Assembly (NCBI RefSeq): GCF_009928415.1
Contig: NZ_JAABNN010000001.1
Location: 652,086 to 716,085 of the forward strand
Reading direction: 5' to 3'
DNA: 64,000 bases
From: Bacillus sp. USDA818B3_A
Lineage (GTDB): Bacteria > Bacillota > Bacilli > Bacillales > Cytobacillaceae
Both the position numbers and the translations under genes were made by a program. Below the pieces are notes generated by a model. That model saw nothing but the letters and a program-made list of their open reading frames with translations. It did not search any database and was not told the origin of the DNA. Positions 54,306-64,000 of the stretch are shown here, in pieces (the stretch's first letter is position 1; each line of letters begins with the position of its first letter).

Positions 54306-55823
54306 TTATATAATAAATTCAAATGGCTTTGCTGGATTTTCTTCCTTATTATATAGATTAACTTCGTAGTAACCTGTCTTTGCAAAAGAAACTGATACGT
54401 TCTCCGGGAAGTCCCCCTTTACAAGTAAACCATGTTGATCAACAGAAACCTCCAAAGGAGTAAGTTCTGTCCCATCTTCAAGCACAACTGACAATGCATT
54501 CAGTTTATCGCCTTTCCAATGCAAACCCTCAGCATTTTTGAAGTAAATCCTAATACCCTTATTAACTCTTTCGGCATTTAAGAATTCAGGAGAATCACAG
54601 AGTATATTTTCGCCATATATATGTCCCCTTGCAAGCAAAGCTAATCGGGTGCCTATTGGTTTCTTATACTTTGGATGAATATCCCACTTCATCCCTGCAT
54701 CTGAAGAACTAATCATCCAAGTATCAGGCACTGTTTTAGAGACAAATTCCTGCTGTTTTCGCAGCTCTGGGAATTGCTTTCCTGAAGCTCCTAGCCATTC
54801 GCCAAAGGGTGCAAGCTGTACGAAGAGAAATGGAAGCTTATCTTCCCACAGGTCCCGCCAGCATTCAATCATTTTACTAAATACTGCGCCGTAAAGCTCT
54901 GGATTTTCATCATCACTTTCACCCTGGTACCAGATGACGCCTCGAGCGGTATAAGGCGCAACCTTTTTAAGCATGGTTTCATACAAACCTCCTGGGCGCT
55001 TCTCGCTATATGGTCCCTTCTGCATATAAGTATTCAGATTTTCCGCCGTCATCATCCGCATAATTCCCAACTGCTCCTGTCTTGTTAATCCGGGATACAT
55101 AAACTTATCATCGTCTTGTAGTGGATTCGAACGATCATTCATGGGATTGGCACGAAAGTTAGCCTTGTATTCTTCAACATCAAGATTTTTAACTGCTGAT
55201 TCAAAGGACTCCAGCCACGCCTTCCCTTCGTTGTCCTTTAGATAATCAGAGTCCATCCATGCACAGGCCGGCGTACCCCCATAATTACATCCCACTATGC
55301 CAATTGGGATATCCAGTGCATTTTGCAGATTTTCCGCGAAATAATAAGCAGGAGCTGAAAAATAAGGTAAGTCCTCCCTAGTACATGTTCTCCAGATGCC
55401 AAACCTTGAATAATCATGTTCCTCAAGCTGTCCTTCATAGGACACTTTAGGATAATCAAAAAAACGAATATCCGGATTCATTGCACCATTAAGAACACTT
55501 TCTTTTTCAGCGTCGTGCTGCAGAAAATATTCCATATTGGATTGTCCACCAGCAACCCATACTTCACCGATACAAATATTGCCGAATTTTATGGTTTCTT
55601 CTCCATCACTTATTATTAGCTCCAAATTCCTTCCGACCTGCTGTGGCGGGAAAGTCAGCATCCATTTACCGTTCTCTTCTATCCAAGCTTCTGCTGTTAC
55701 ACTCGCTTTCCCTTTTAGTGTACCCGTAACTGATTTGCCAAATGTTCCTGTTCCCCATACCTTAAACTTCTTTTGCTGTTGAATTACCATATTGTCACCA
55801 AATACCATTGCTGTTTTTAACAC
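54306..55823 (-). CDS. Sialate O-acetylesterase-like SGNH esterase
   Basis: 505 residues, no signal peptide. Nucleophile in GEVWVAGGQSNMEYFL (about 86-101), block with GCNYGGTPACAW, RGVIWYQGESDDEN, and catalytic DxxH in SSDAGMKWDIHPKYKKPIG. This is the family of YjhS/NanS-like and xylan or pectin deacetylating enzymes; in a glycosidase operon, removal of acetyl groups from plant oligosaccharides is more likely than sialic-acid work. GTG start behind GGAGG. Last gene of the operon that enters from the right edge. Confidence 0.88.
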   Translation of the reverse strand: MLKTAMVFGDNMVIQQQKKFKVWGTGTFGKSVTGTLKGKASVTAEAWIEENGKWMLTFPPQQVGRNLELIISDGEETIKFGNICIGEVWVAGGQSNMEYFLQHDAEKESVLNGAMNPDIRFFDYPKVSYEGQLEEHDYSRFGIWRTCTREDLPYFSAPAYYFAENLQNALDIPIGIVGCNYGGTPACAWMDSDYLKDNEGKAWLESFESAVKNLDVEEYKANFRANPMNDRSNPLQDDDKFMYPGLTRQEQLGIMRMMTAENLNTYMQKGPYSEKRPGGLYETMLKKVAPYTARGVIWYQGESDDENPELYGAVFSKMIECWRDLWEDKLPFLFVQLAPFGEWLGASGKQFPELRKQQEFVSKTVPDTWMISSSDAGMKWDIHPKYKKPIGTRLALLARGHIYGENILCDSPEFLNAERVNKGIRIYFKNAEGLHWKGDKLNALSVVLEDGTELTPLEVSVDQHGLLVKGDFPENVSVSFAKTGYYEVNLYNKEENPAKPFEFII

Positions 55824-55972
55824 TTATATTCCTCCACAAAAATTTTAGATATTTTTGTTCCGATAAATGTATTCCACATTGATGCACGGTTGAGTGCTTC
55901 TTGATTTGTGCAGTAAATTACTTTACTATGAGCTATGATGATGAATTGGACATTTAGCTTCTCTATGAATAG

Positions 55973-56017
55973 AAAAAGCCGTTTAAGATAAAAAACATTC
56001 CCCTAAACGGCCTTTTT
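55973..56017 (-). terminator. Terminator between GH2 and the esterase
   Basis: Stem GCCGTTTA/TAAACGGC with flanking A and T runs, 130 bp after the GH2 stop. It may attenuate transcription into the esterase. Confidence 0.75.
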
Positions 56018-56146
56018 AGAAATCTTTAAAACGATATTGGTACTTAATTAATACATTCCAACAATTTTGACTTAGTAAAGAAAAATTCTTTCAGCAAGCT
56101 CAAACCCCTAAGCATAAAATAAATCTTTGGAGCTCCTTCAATACCT

Positions 56147-58603
56147 TTATACAACAGGAATGTTTACCGTCACAGTTTCTATCCCTTCGGATGTAACGGT
56201 TAGCCATGCAACTCCTTTTTCTTCCCCTGCACGAACAACGGCCTGCATTCTACCATAGTAAGTTTCATGTGTTAGATCAAAATAATTTTCTTCTGTCTTA
56301 GGTCTTCCTGTGCCGCTTCCCAAAATAGTTGCAGGACCTTCAATACTAACTGTTACTTTTCTATCTTCAGCTGTATTGAGGTTTCCTTCTTCATCCATCA
56401 ACTCGATGTTGACATAGCAAAGATCATTCGTGCCGGCACGAAGGCATTCGCGTTCCATTGTTACTTTTAATTGTGGAGCACCGGCGGTCTTCAGGCAGAA
56501 CCGCCCCACTTCATTACCCTTGATGTAAGCGACAGCTTCCACTGTTCCTTCCTCGTACACCGTATCCCATTTGCAATAAAATTTCTTGAATTCATCGCCA
56601 ACGGGTTTCTTTCCTTGCGACTTTCCATTGACAAATAATTCCACTTCCTCAGCACTTGAGAATACTTCTACTACAATACCCTTCCCTTCATATCCTGGAA
56701 ACGTCCAACTGCTTATGGTATCAGTCCAGCTCCATTGGCTAAAAGTAACTTTCTGACCATAACGCTCTGGCTTCTGTACTGAAATGTACGGTATATGCTT
56801 GCGGCCACCCCATACGATTTCACGCCAATAGGAAATTGGAAGTCGGTAACCTGTAATATCAAAATCGCCCGTTTGTGCAGTAATATAAGGAAAAGGTGCA
56901 TAGACCGATTCGCGAGGTTCCTCATCGTACCCATACCTGCCAATTCCGACTTCACCGAGATAATCCCATGCTGTCCAGGCAAAATCACCTAGTACATAAC
57001 TGTTGTTCATGACGATCTCCCAGTTCTTATCCAGCTGCGGAGGATTTGTCTCCGTACCTACGAATGTTTTGTGCGGGAATTTCTTATGTTCTGCAACATA
57101 CTTATCAGGTGAATAATTATAACCATCAATATCTAGCAACCCAAAAGCCTCTTCGACGAGTTCTTGAATTGCACTCGATTCCATAAGTTTCGCCATCATG
57201 GGACCGACCGCGTTCATGACCTCGTTGACCTCACCGCTCGCCAAGGCTTCCATGTTCTCAAACCCTAGACTGGCCGCTATATCTTCCAGTTGATCCAATG
57301 CAGGCATTAATAAGTTAACGGCATTCGTGATGAATCGGGTATCATCTATTGAACGAATCTTTTCAACAATTTTTCTTCCAAGACTGTTTCCATGAGGCGT
57401 GCCATTTTCGACAAGTTCATTGCCGATAGAGTAAATAATCACACTTGGATGGTTGTAGTTTTTACCAACCATGTGTTCAACATCTTTTTCCCATGTAGTA
57501 GTAAATATAGCAGCATAATCAAACGCCTGCTTGGCATGTGTCCAACAATCTGCCAATTCATCCATAATTAGCATTCCGTTACGATCACAAGCATTGAGCA
57601 GAGCTCGGCTAATTGGATTGTGAGCAGACCGAATTGCATTGTAACCCGCTTCTTTTAATTTTCGAATCCTGCGCTCCTCGGCGTCCTCAAATGTTGCGGC
57701 ACCAATGACGCCATTATCATGATGGATGCAACCTCCTTTTAACTTCACTGTCTTTCCGTTGATTCGCAGGCCGTTAATACTATCAAGCTGCAATTTACGA
57801 ATACCGAACGTGGCAACGTCTTCGTCCATTACTTCGTTATTTACCCGAATAACCGTCTCACATGTATACAAGTTCGGATTATCCGTATCCCATAATCGAG
57901 GATTCGGTAACGTAATTCTCTGTCTGACTGAGATCTGTTCACCCGTTTTAATGGTAAATTTCGTCGATTGTTCACTTACAGTGATTCCATCTGAATTCTT
58001 GATTATAGTCGAAGCATAGCCCGTATGAAGTCCCATATTTTCATTTTTCAGCGCTATATCGATTTTGAGTACAGCGAGGTCAGCATCCGCATCTACCGTA
58101 GTAATCCGCACACCGTCTGGTACAATATAAATAGGTTCTGCTTTCATAAATTTAACATTTCTGTAAATGCCGGATCCAGAATACCAGCGGGCATTCGGCT
58201 GGGAACTATTCTGTACAACGACCTTCAGTTCGTTCTCTTTGCCGTAACGAACATAATCATTGATTTGAACATAAAAATTCGAATATCCATAAAAATATTT
58301 ACCTGCGAGGTCACCATTAATGTATATGAAGGCGTTCATGTAAACTCCCTCGAATTCGAGGAACATAACTTTCCCCTGATCCTCCTGCGGTACAACAAAT
58401 TTTTTCACATATTGATAAGTCCCCCCTTGGAAATAACCACCGCCGGGTCCCAGTGGACTATCTTCAGTACGCTCAGTTAAAATCATCGCATCATGAGGCA
58501 AACGCACTTCCTGATGCTTGTCCTTGACGCCTGTAAATACTGCTTCCAACTTACTTATTTGCTTACCAAATGTCCAACCCTTGTTAAAATCCTGCTTATG
58601 CAT
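56147..58603 (-). CDS. GH2 beta-galactosidase/beta-glucuronidase-type glycosidase
   Basis: 818 residues, cytosolic. Sugar-binding jelly roll (about 1-160), immunoglobulin-like domain (165-270) and TIM barrel (275-600) with acid/base E396 in YSIGNELVENG and nucleophile E518 in FVGTETNPP. Two C-terminal beta domains (DUF4982-like about 625-700, then an Ig-like domain to the end) complete it. An insertion at about 410-490 in the barrel (ALDQLEDIAASLGFENMEAL) is unusual. Specificity (galactose, glucuronate, mannose) cannot be fixed. It follows GH3 paralog B. Confidence 0.92.
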   Translation of the reverse strand: MHKQDFNKGWTFGKQISKLEAVFTGVKDKHQEVRLPHDAMILTERTEDSPLGPGGGYFQGGTYQYVKKFVVPQEDQGKVMFLEFEGVYMNAFIYINGDLAGKYFYGYSNFYVQINDYVRYGKENELKVVVQNSSQPNARWYSGSGIYRNVKFMKAEPIYIVPDGVRITTVDADADLAVLKIDIALKNENMGLHTGYASTIIKNSDGITVSEQSTKFTIKTGEQISVRQRITLPNPRLWDTDNPNLYTCETVIRVNNEVMDEDVATFGIRKLQLDSINGLRINGKTVKLKGGCIHHDNGVIGAATFEDAEERRIRKLKEAGYNAIRSAHNPISRALLNACDRNGMLIMDELADCWTHAKQAFDYAAIFTTTWEKDVEHMVGKNYNHPSVIIYSIGNELVENGTPHGNSLGRKIVEKIRSIDDTRFITNAVNLLMPALDQLEDIAASLGFENMEALASGEVNEVMNAVGPMMAKLMESSAIQELVEEAFGLLDIDGYNYSPDKYVAEHKKFPHKTFVGTETNPPQLDKNWEIVMNNSYVLGDFAWTAWDYLGEVGIGRYGYDEEPRESVYAPFPYITAQTGDFDITGYRLPISYWREIVWGGRKHIPYISVQKPERYGQKVTFSQWSWTDTISSWTFPGYEGKGIVVEVFSSAEEVELFVNGKSQGKKPVGDEFKKFYCKWDTVYEEGTVEAVAYIKGNEVGRFCLKTAGAPQLKVTMERECLRAGTNDLCYVNIELMDEEGNLNTAEDRKVTVSIEGPATILGSGTGRPKTEENYFDLTHETYYGRMQAVVRAGEEKGVAWLTVTSEGIETVTVNIPVV

Positions 58604-58635
58604 ACACTATCACCTTGAATTTTTATTTTTCCCTG

Positions 58636-58663
58636 CACACGATTGGCTGCTGCCAATCATGTG
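58636..58663. other. Hairpin between GH3 and GH2 genes
   Basis: Perfect stem GATTGGC/GCCAATC with a TGCT loop and a bulged outer CAC/GTG. No T-tract. Possibly an RNA processing or stability element. Confidence 0.5.
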
Positions 58664-58734
58664 ACAGGTCGACTTTATCTCATTTTCCTTCATTTTTATT
58701 TGCAATGTTAAATACAAAACTGCTACTTAGGTTA

Positions 58735-61158
58735 CTATCCGATAATTTTCGAATTAGCAAAGAAACCTCGTTTATGTGCAACAATATTAGCAGTGTTGTC
58801 TATATGGAAACGACCTATCAGTGGTAAATCAGCGGACGACCCGCCTACCCTTACGGTCATGTCCCCTTCTTCAACAATCCATTTCATATCCTTATTCAGG
58901 AAGGCGAATTGATCTGCCCTCATTTCAAAACAAACGGTCTTTTCTTCGCCTGCTTTTAAAGATACCCGTACAAATCCAGCAAGTTCTCTTTCCGGGCGGA
59001 TCATGGAAGCGAGATCGTCTGTAACATACATCTGAACGACCTCTTCACCGTCCATTCTTCCTGCATTTCTAACTTTGCAGCACACTTTGACTGTGCCGTC
59101 AGCCGTTGTATGACTGTCTACCTGAAGGTCGCGGTACTCAAAGTTAGTGTAACTAAGCCCATGGCCAAAATAGAACAGCGGCTCTTTGGTGCTATCGACA
59201 TATTTGTTAAGCATTTTTTTCCCTGTGTGAAAGCCATTACCATAGTACTGTCCAGCAAAAATAGGGATTTGTCCCGTATGCCGAGCAACCGTTACAGGCA
59301 GTCGTCCGGCAGGATTGTAATCACCAAATAAAATACTAGCCAAAGCGCTTCCACCGGTTGTACCCGGGAACCAATACTCAATAACCGCAGGGAAGTTCTC
59401 AGTAATAAATGCACTGCTCAATGGACGTGCATCCATATGAACCATCACCGAAGGTGTACCGGTTGCAAAAATTTCTTTCGCCAATTCCTCCTGAATTCCC
59501 GTTAGACCGATGTCATCGCTATCAATGCCCTCACCGATCGTACAACTTGAGCCCCAGCCATACTTACCGCCCAAAGTCAAAATAACAATATCCGCTTCTT
59601 TGGCAGCTTTGATTGCCCCATTAAACATACTACGGTCAGTACCTGCAACATCACAGCCTTTGGCATACACAACCTGGGCTCCCGGGCATTTTTCCTTAAT
59701 GGATGCCAGTATTGTAGGAGTTACAAGTCCATACAATGCATCAATAGCCGCCATGGCATCAGGATGTTCACGTAGAACGTTGCTTCCTGGGAAAGGTTCA
59801 GCGGGTACAAAGTTGTCATCACCAAAGCTTTTTGCAAGGTCTTCTCCAAATCCGGCATCTTCAGCGAGTCCGGCCATGTCGCCCATTGAACGTGAAATCG
59901 ACATTTCTAAACCAGCTGGGCGTGTATAGCCACCGAACATCAATCTGACATTTTCCCCATGCGGCCCGATAACTGCGATTTTCTTAATGTCTTTCGATAA
60001 GGGGAGAAGTCCGTCGTTCTTAACCAACACCGTAGACTCAAGTGCTGCCTTCAGGCTATGCTCGTTATGTTCCGAGTTATTATAGGCCATATCGTACATG
60101 TCAAATCTAGGACTCGGGTCCTCAAACAATCCGAGCTTAAACTTCGTCGTTAATACTCGGCGCACAGCACGGTCAATTACTGCTTCTTCAAGCTCGCCTC
60201 TCGTAACAGCCTCCACCAAATGCTCCACGGTGTAGGCTTGGGGATATGGGCACTCTACATCTAAGCCAGCTCTTAAAGCGGTAATCCCTGCTCTCGCCAT
60301 GTCAGGCTCTTGGCGGCGGTCAACCAAGTGATCAATGGCCGTATAATCAGACACTACTACCCCTTCGAAATCCATTTCATCACGCAATAAATCATTTAAT
60401 ATGTGCTCCGATCCGACGATTATTTCGCCATCGACGGCACCATAAGAGTTCATGATCGATTGTAGGCCCGCTTCACTGATGGCTGCCTGGAAAGGCTTAG
60501 CGTATACTTCACGCAATTCTCGCGGAGGAATTGGGTTCGTCGTCATATTCAAGCCGCCTTCGGAAAAACCGTAACCCAGAAAGTGCTTTCCGGTAGCGGC
60601 AATTCCATTTCTCAGGTCATCACTTTGCAACCCTTTGGTAAAAGCAACGCTCATTGCGGCAGCGAGTGTCGGGTCTTCGCCGTATGTTTCACCAATTCCC
60701 CCCCACCGCGGGTCGCGGCAAACATCCATGACCGGAGATAGCGCTTGACGGTAACCCACCGCCAGCATCTGCTGACGAATGATATCGGCCATTTTTAATA
60801 CCGTCTCCGGGTTAAATGTAGCGCCAAGTCCAATTGCAGAAGGAAAAATAGTTGCTTCCGGTGCACTCAAACCCGTAATGGCCTCGTTATGGATGATGGG
60901 TGGTAGTCCGAGTTCGTTCCCGCAAATAGCATCAACAATAGCTTTATTCTCGTCCGCTACTTCTTTCGCATTGTTTCCGGTAGGAAAAGCAGCGATTTCC
61001 CCTATTCCATTTTGGAAGAAGGTTAGCGGTGCAGTAGGGTCTGCACCGGCCGCGATTGTACATTGAATTTGTGCGATTTTTTGGTCTAGCGACATCCTTG
61101 ACAGTAAATCTTCTACTCTTTCTTCTATAGGTAGACTGGCGTCATTATATTTTTCCAT
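58735..61158 (-). CDS. GH3 beta-glycosidase (paralog B)
   Basis: 807 residues, same layout as the enzyme at 41038: barrel, TGKHFLGYG, nucleophile D271 in VVSDYTA, sandwich and FnIII-like domain. The substrate-loop motif reads DPRWGGIGETYGEDP: residue 154 is Gly where paralog A and most GH3 enzymes have Arg. The codon lies next to a run of seven C/G. This may weaken or alter activity. GAGGAG precedes the ATG; the upstream GH3 ends 26 bp before it, so the two are co-transcribed. Confidence 0.93.
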   Translation of the reverse strand: MEKYNDASLPIEERVEDLLSRMSLDQKIAQIQCTIAAGADPTAPLTFFQNGIGEIAAFPTGNNAKEVADENKAIVDAICGNELGLPPIIHNEAITGLSAPEATIFPSAIGLGATFNPETVLKMADIIRQQMLAVGYRQALSPVMDVCRDPRWGGIGETYGEDPTLAAAMSVAFTKGLQSDDLRNGIAATGKHFLGYGFSEGGLNMTTNPIPPRELREVYAKPFQAAISEAGLQSIMNSYGAVDGEIIVGSEHILNDLLRDEMDFEGVVVSDYTAIDHLVDRRQEPDMARAGITALRAGLDVECPYPQAYTVEHLVEAVTRGELEEAVIDRAVRRVLTTKFKLGLFEDPSPRFDMYDMAYNNSEHNEHSLKAALESTVLVKNDGLLPLSKDIKKIAVIGPHGENVRLMFGGYTRPAGLEMSISRSMGDMAGLAEDAGFGEDLAKSFGDDNFVPAEPFPGSNVLREHPDAMAAIDALYGLVTPTILASIKEKCPGAQVVYAKGCDVAGTDRSMFNGAIKAAKEADIVILTLGGKYGWGSSCTIGEGIDSDDIGLTGIQEELAKEIFATGTPSVMVHMDARPLSSAFITENFPAVIEYWFPGTTGGSALASILFGDYNPAGRLPVTVARHTGQIPIFAGQYYGNGFHTGKKMLNKYVDSTKEPLFYFGHGLSYTNFEYRDLQVDSHTTADGTVKVCCKVRNAGRMDGEEVVQMYVTDDLASMIRPERELAGFVRVSLKAGEEKTVCFEMRADQFAFLNKDMKWIVEEGDMTVRVGGSSADLPLIGRFHIDNTANIVAHKRGFFANSKIIG

Positions 61159-61184
61159 TTTTTTCTCCTCAGATAAATCGGTAA

Positions 61185-63599
61185 TTACATCTCTTTTGTC
61201 TCCGCGAAAAATCCACGTTTTGTATAATCAATTACCAGAGTGGTGTCCTGCATATAGTCAACTTCATACACTGCCTCGTTGCATCCCTTACCAATGAAGA
61301 AACGGAATTGACCTTTTTCTACCACCCATTTTTTATCTTGTCTCTGGAATGCTAGCTGATCTATTCTAAAAGTCAATGCAACCCTTTTGGTTTCACCCGC
61401 TTTAAGTGATATCCTTCGGAAGCCAATCAGCTCTTTTTGCGGACGTATGATGGATGCTATCTTGTCGATGCCATATAACTGGACCACTTCTTCCCCGTCC
61501 ATACTTCCACTATTCTTTACATCGATAGAGACAGTAAGATGCGGAATACCTTCAATCATTTCAACATCCAATTTTCCATTGCTATAATCAAATTCTGTAT
61601 AGGAAAGACCATACCCGAAAGGCAGTTGTGATGCGCAGGTTTCAGTGCCATACCCATTTGGGTTGATACCAAGCATAAGGGCATCTGAACGGCTTCCATT
61701 GTGCTGGTAGAAGTAGACAGGAGTCTGACCTACATGGCGTGGCACATCAACAGGAAGCTTTCCTCCAGGGTTGGTAATTCCGGCAATAGCCTTGGCGATG
61801 GCGTTTCCTCCAAATGGCCCAGGCAGCCAGCCTTCCAGAATGGCTGGAACATTTTCATAGATAAACGGGTCCACGAGCGGTTTATTATCTGTATGCACGA
61901 CGATCATATTTTTATTGACCTCAAAGACCCTTTGCACTAATTCCGCTTGTCTTCCCGGCATAGTAATATCCATATTGTCACGTCCCTCACCTGCTGAACA
62001 AGCCACCATCATGCCGATTTTCCCTCCGACGGTCATAATGACGACATCCGCCTCGGAAGCAGCCTCCACTGCTGCCTCAAAATCATAGTCATTTGTGTCA
62101 ATAACATGACAACCCTTGATATAGGATATATTAGGGTAGATATCCTGAAGAGCTTCAAATATGGTTTTTACTCCAGGATGCTGTTCTCTGATTTCACTGT
62201 CTACTGCTGCTGTAAAATCTTGTTTCGGCCGAGGAGTGTGCTCGGAAGGAACAAAATCTTCCAAACTAACGCCTTCCATTCCCACGTTTCCTGAACCCAT
62301 AATTTCCATAAACATTTCAGAATTGGTAGGATAAGCATACGCTCCGTTCATCATAAGGATGTTATTGCCCGCAGGACCAATAACAGCAATGGTGACATCT
62401 TTATCCTTCAATGGCAGTATGCCTGTGTTTTTCGTCAGTGTCATAACCTTGTCTGAAACATGGGCTGACTGCTTGTCATGTTCCGAATTATCCATCTCCA
62501 CAAACTCACCATATGGCTTTTCGAATAGACCAAGTTCAAATTTCAGCCTTAAAACTCTTTCAAGGGAACGGTCGATATAGAACTCATCTATTTTCCCTTC
62601 AAGTACGGCTTCCCTTAAGTTTGGTCCATATGCTTCCTGGACAGGAAGCTCAACATCCAATCCTGCTGTAAGGCATTGAATTCCAGCATCTGTACTGTCT
62701 TCCGCTGTACCGAACTTATTCACAAGATTGGTAATAGACGTGTAGTCGCTTACGACTACGCCCTCAAAACCAAGATCGTCTCTCAACAGGTCTGTCAATA
62801 GCTCTTTCGAGGCACAGATAGGTTGTCCATTATATTCCGAATAGGAGTTCATAACTGATTTAAGATTTGCTGTTCTGATAGCAGCCTCAAACGGTTTTGC
62901 AAAATTCTCCCGGATATCCCTCCAGTCTGTTTGCGTTCGTGTACCATTCAGTCCTCCTTCTGTCATGGAGTAACCCAAAAAGTGTTTTGCCGTTGCAGCC
63001 ACACCCTCATTTAGGTCCTGTCCCTGAAGTCCGGAAACGAATGCACACGCCATTGCGGAAACCAAAGTAGGATCGCTCCCATAATCCTCACTGGTACGTC
63101 CAAATCGAAAATCCCTTGCAAGATCCAGTACAGGAGACAAAGCTTGACGTATGCCGAGATTCACCATCTGCTCTCTGATTCTATCAGCCATGTCCTCTAC
63201 CAGTTCGGGTGTAAAAGTCGCTCCTAAGCTAATGGAAGTCGGGAATACTGCACATTCAGAGACCATGGGACCACTTAAAGCTTCCGCATGGACTAGCGCA
63301 GGGATACCAAATTCAGTCTGTGACATAACCATATCTTGTATAAGACGAACCATTCCTGCAACGTCTTTTGCGGGAGCTGAGCCTGAAAACGCAATGACCT
63401 CACCGATCCCATCCTCAAACATATTAACTTCCGGCGTTCCTGCCACTAAGGTCCCGGTCAGCTGGCGTACTTTCTGGTTAAGTGTCATACGGCTCATAAG
63501 ATCTTTCACGCGCTCCTCTATTGGCAGCGCTGTATTTTGATACGGATATTTAACCATTCTTTCCTCTATAGAAAGGTTTGCTTCTCTATGTTTTTCCAC
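61185..63599 (-). CDS. GH3 beta-glycosidase (third type)
   Basis: About 804 residues from GTG 63599, eight bases behind GGAGG; the frame start at 63614 is that site itself. Domains: barrel with DFRFGRTSEDYGSDP, TAKHFLGYS and nucleophile in VVSDYTSITN; sandwich (about 380-640) with an inserted acidic loop; FnIII-like C-terminus. It differs from paralogs A and B (about one-third identity by eye) and is the parent of the deleted copy at 49966. Likely a beta-xylosidase or glucosidase with a distinct linkage preference. Confidence 0.92.
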   Translation of the reverse strand: MEKHREANLSIEERMVKYPYQNTALPIEERVKDLMSRMTLNQKVRQLTGTLVAGTPEVNMFEDGIGEVIAFSGSAPAKDVAGMVRLIQDMVMSQTEFGIPALVHAEALSGPMVSECAVFPTSISLGATFTPELVEDMADRIREQMVNLGIRQALSPVLDLARDFRFGRTSEDYGSDPTLVSAMACAFVSGLQGQDLNEGVAATAKHFLGYSMTEGGLNGTRTQTDWRDIRENFAKPFEAAIRTANLKSVMNSYSEYNGQPICASKELLTDLLRDDLGFEGVVVSDYTSITNLVNKFGTAEDSTDAGIQCLTAGLDVELPVQEAYGPNLREAVLEGKIDEFYIDRSLERVLRLKFELGLFEKPYGEFVEMDNSEHDKQSAHVSDKVMTLTKNTGILPLKDKDVTIAVIGPAGNNILMMNGAYAYPTNSEMFMEIMGSGNVGMEGVSLEDFVPSEHTPRPKQDFTAAVDSEIREQHPGVKTIFEALQDIYPNISYIKGCHVIDTNDYDFEAAVEAASEADVVIMTVGGKIGMMVACSAGEGRDNMDITMPGRQAELVQRVFEVNKNMIVVHTDNKPLVDPFIYENVPAILEGWLPGPFGGNAIAKAIAGITNPGGKLPVDVPRHVGQTPVYFYQHNGSRSDALMLGINPNGYGTETCASQLPFGYGLSYTEFDYSNGKLDVEMIEGIPHLTVSIDVKNSGSMDGEEVVQLYGIDKIASIIRPQKELIGFRRISLKAGETKRVALTFRIDQLAFQRQDKKWVVEKGQFRFFIGKGCNEAVYEVDYMQDTTLVIDYTKRGFFAETKEM

Positions 63600-63627
63600 T
63601 TTGTCTACCTCCAAGAATACTTTTCTA

Positions 63628-64000
63628 TCAATTTATATTAATATTTAGACTATTGTCGTTGTTATTACTGCCCACATCAGTTGTCTTGCGTGATATGTCG
63701 GGAATAGGTAGTACAGTAAGTGCACCTAGCAATCCACATACTGCCAGGAAGCAGTATACGAATGACCAGCTTCCTATCCCTAAAAGCAATGGCACAATAA
63801 ACGGTACTATTGTTTGTGGGATAGTGCGTGCTATATTCATAATACCCATATCCTTTGCGGTGTCTTCTTTTCTTGGAAGAATTCTAGATACCATAGCGAG
63901 ATCCACTCCCGTATATAGACCATATCCAAATTGGAGAATGATGGTTGCAATCAAGATGGAAGTAAAGTTAGGCGCAAAGGCATATACTACAAGAGCTGAG
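63628..64000 (-). CDS. MFS transporter, C-terminal part (continues past the window)
   Basis: The frame is open to the window edge. It encodes the last TM helices: IATIILQFGYGLYTGVDLAM, SRILPRKEDTAKDMGIMNIA, and IPQTIVPFIVPLLLGIGSW. It is clearly paralogous to the carrier at 48279 (same KEDxAKDMGIMNIA loop). It lies 28 bp upstream of the third-type GH3, so carrier and glycosidases form one operon. Confidence 0.9.
   Translation of the reverse strand, partial: SALVVYAFAPNFTSILIATIILQFGYGLYTGVDLAMVSRILPRKEDTAKDMGIMNIARTIPQTIVPFIVPLLLGIGSWSFVYCFLAVCGLLGALTVLPIPDISRKTTDVGSNNNDNSLNININ

Noticed and set aside
1-64000. CRISPR arrays, intact tRNA/rRNA genes, complete IS elements
   Set aside because: Looked for regular spacer-repeat arrays, full cloverleafs and transposase genes; found only partial selC ends and integrase remnants.

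Overview
The window reads as low-GC Bacillaceae DNA. Strong GGAGG-type ribosome binding sites, GTG and TTG starts, lipobox lipoproteins, Spo0E- and Sda-like sporulation regulators, Crh-like proteins, cre-type operators and YesM/YesN-type two-component pairs all point that way. Most of it is accessory DNA for plant or oligosaccharide carbon use, plus an unusual quinone-cofactor module.

Left part (1-19.3 kb, mostly minus strand). It opens with a YesN/YesM-type two-component pair cut by the window edge. An S9 peptidase, an amidohydrolase, two lipoproteins, an orphan VbhA/Fic-antitoxin-like protein and several decayed fragments follow. The core is a compact pqqA-(2-TM protein)-pqqB-pqqC-pqqD-pqqE operon at 12466-16024, including a 23-codon pqqA. 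Just upstream of it lies a lipoprotein PQQ alcohol dehydrogenase with a C-terminal cytochrome c domain (16979-18907). Together they suggest periplasm-side (outer membrane face) alcohol oxidation with home-made PQQ; a DYD signature hints at lanthanide use.

Island borders. Three places carry tyrosine-recombinase debris beside the 3' end of a tRNA-Sec (selC) gene: about 2.0-2.2 kb, 19.35-19.55 kb and 36.7-37.3 kb. The second also holds the last codons and terminator of rpsI. The latter two share a roughly 500-bp direct repeat that brackets a 17.7-kb module.

Middle module (19.5-37.2 kb). This is an alpha-galactoside unit: AraC regulator, two GH36 alpha-galactosidases of identical length, a Spo0E-like protein, a sucrose/trehalose-type PTS EIIBC, a Crh-like protein, a YesM/YesN pair and an Lpl-type ABC importer.

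Right part (37.7-64 kb). This is a beta-glycoside unit: four intact GH3 enzymes, GH2, a sialate-O-acetylesterase-like SGNH enzyme, a type-B carboxylesterase, an SDR, two MFS carriers, a GPH symporter and an AraC regulator. An mgsA-crh-like-sda string lies among them. Between the intact genes are deleted GH3 copies and a decayed malonate decarboxylase (mdcE/mdcG) segment. Three promoters share a cassette with a cre box directly before the -10 element, so this unit is probably under CcpA control.
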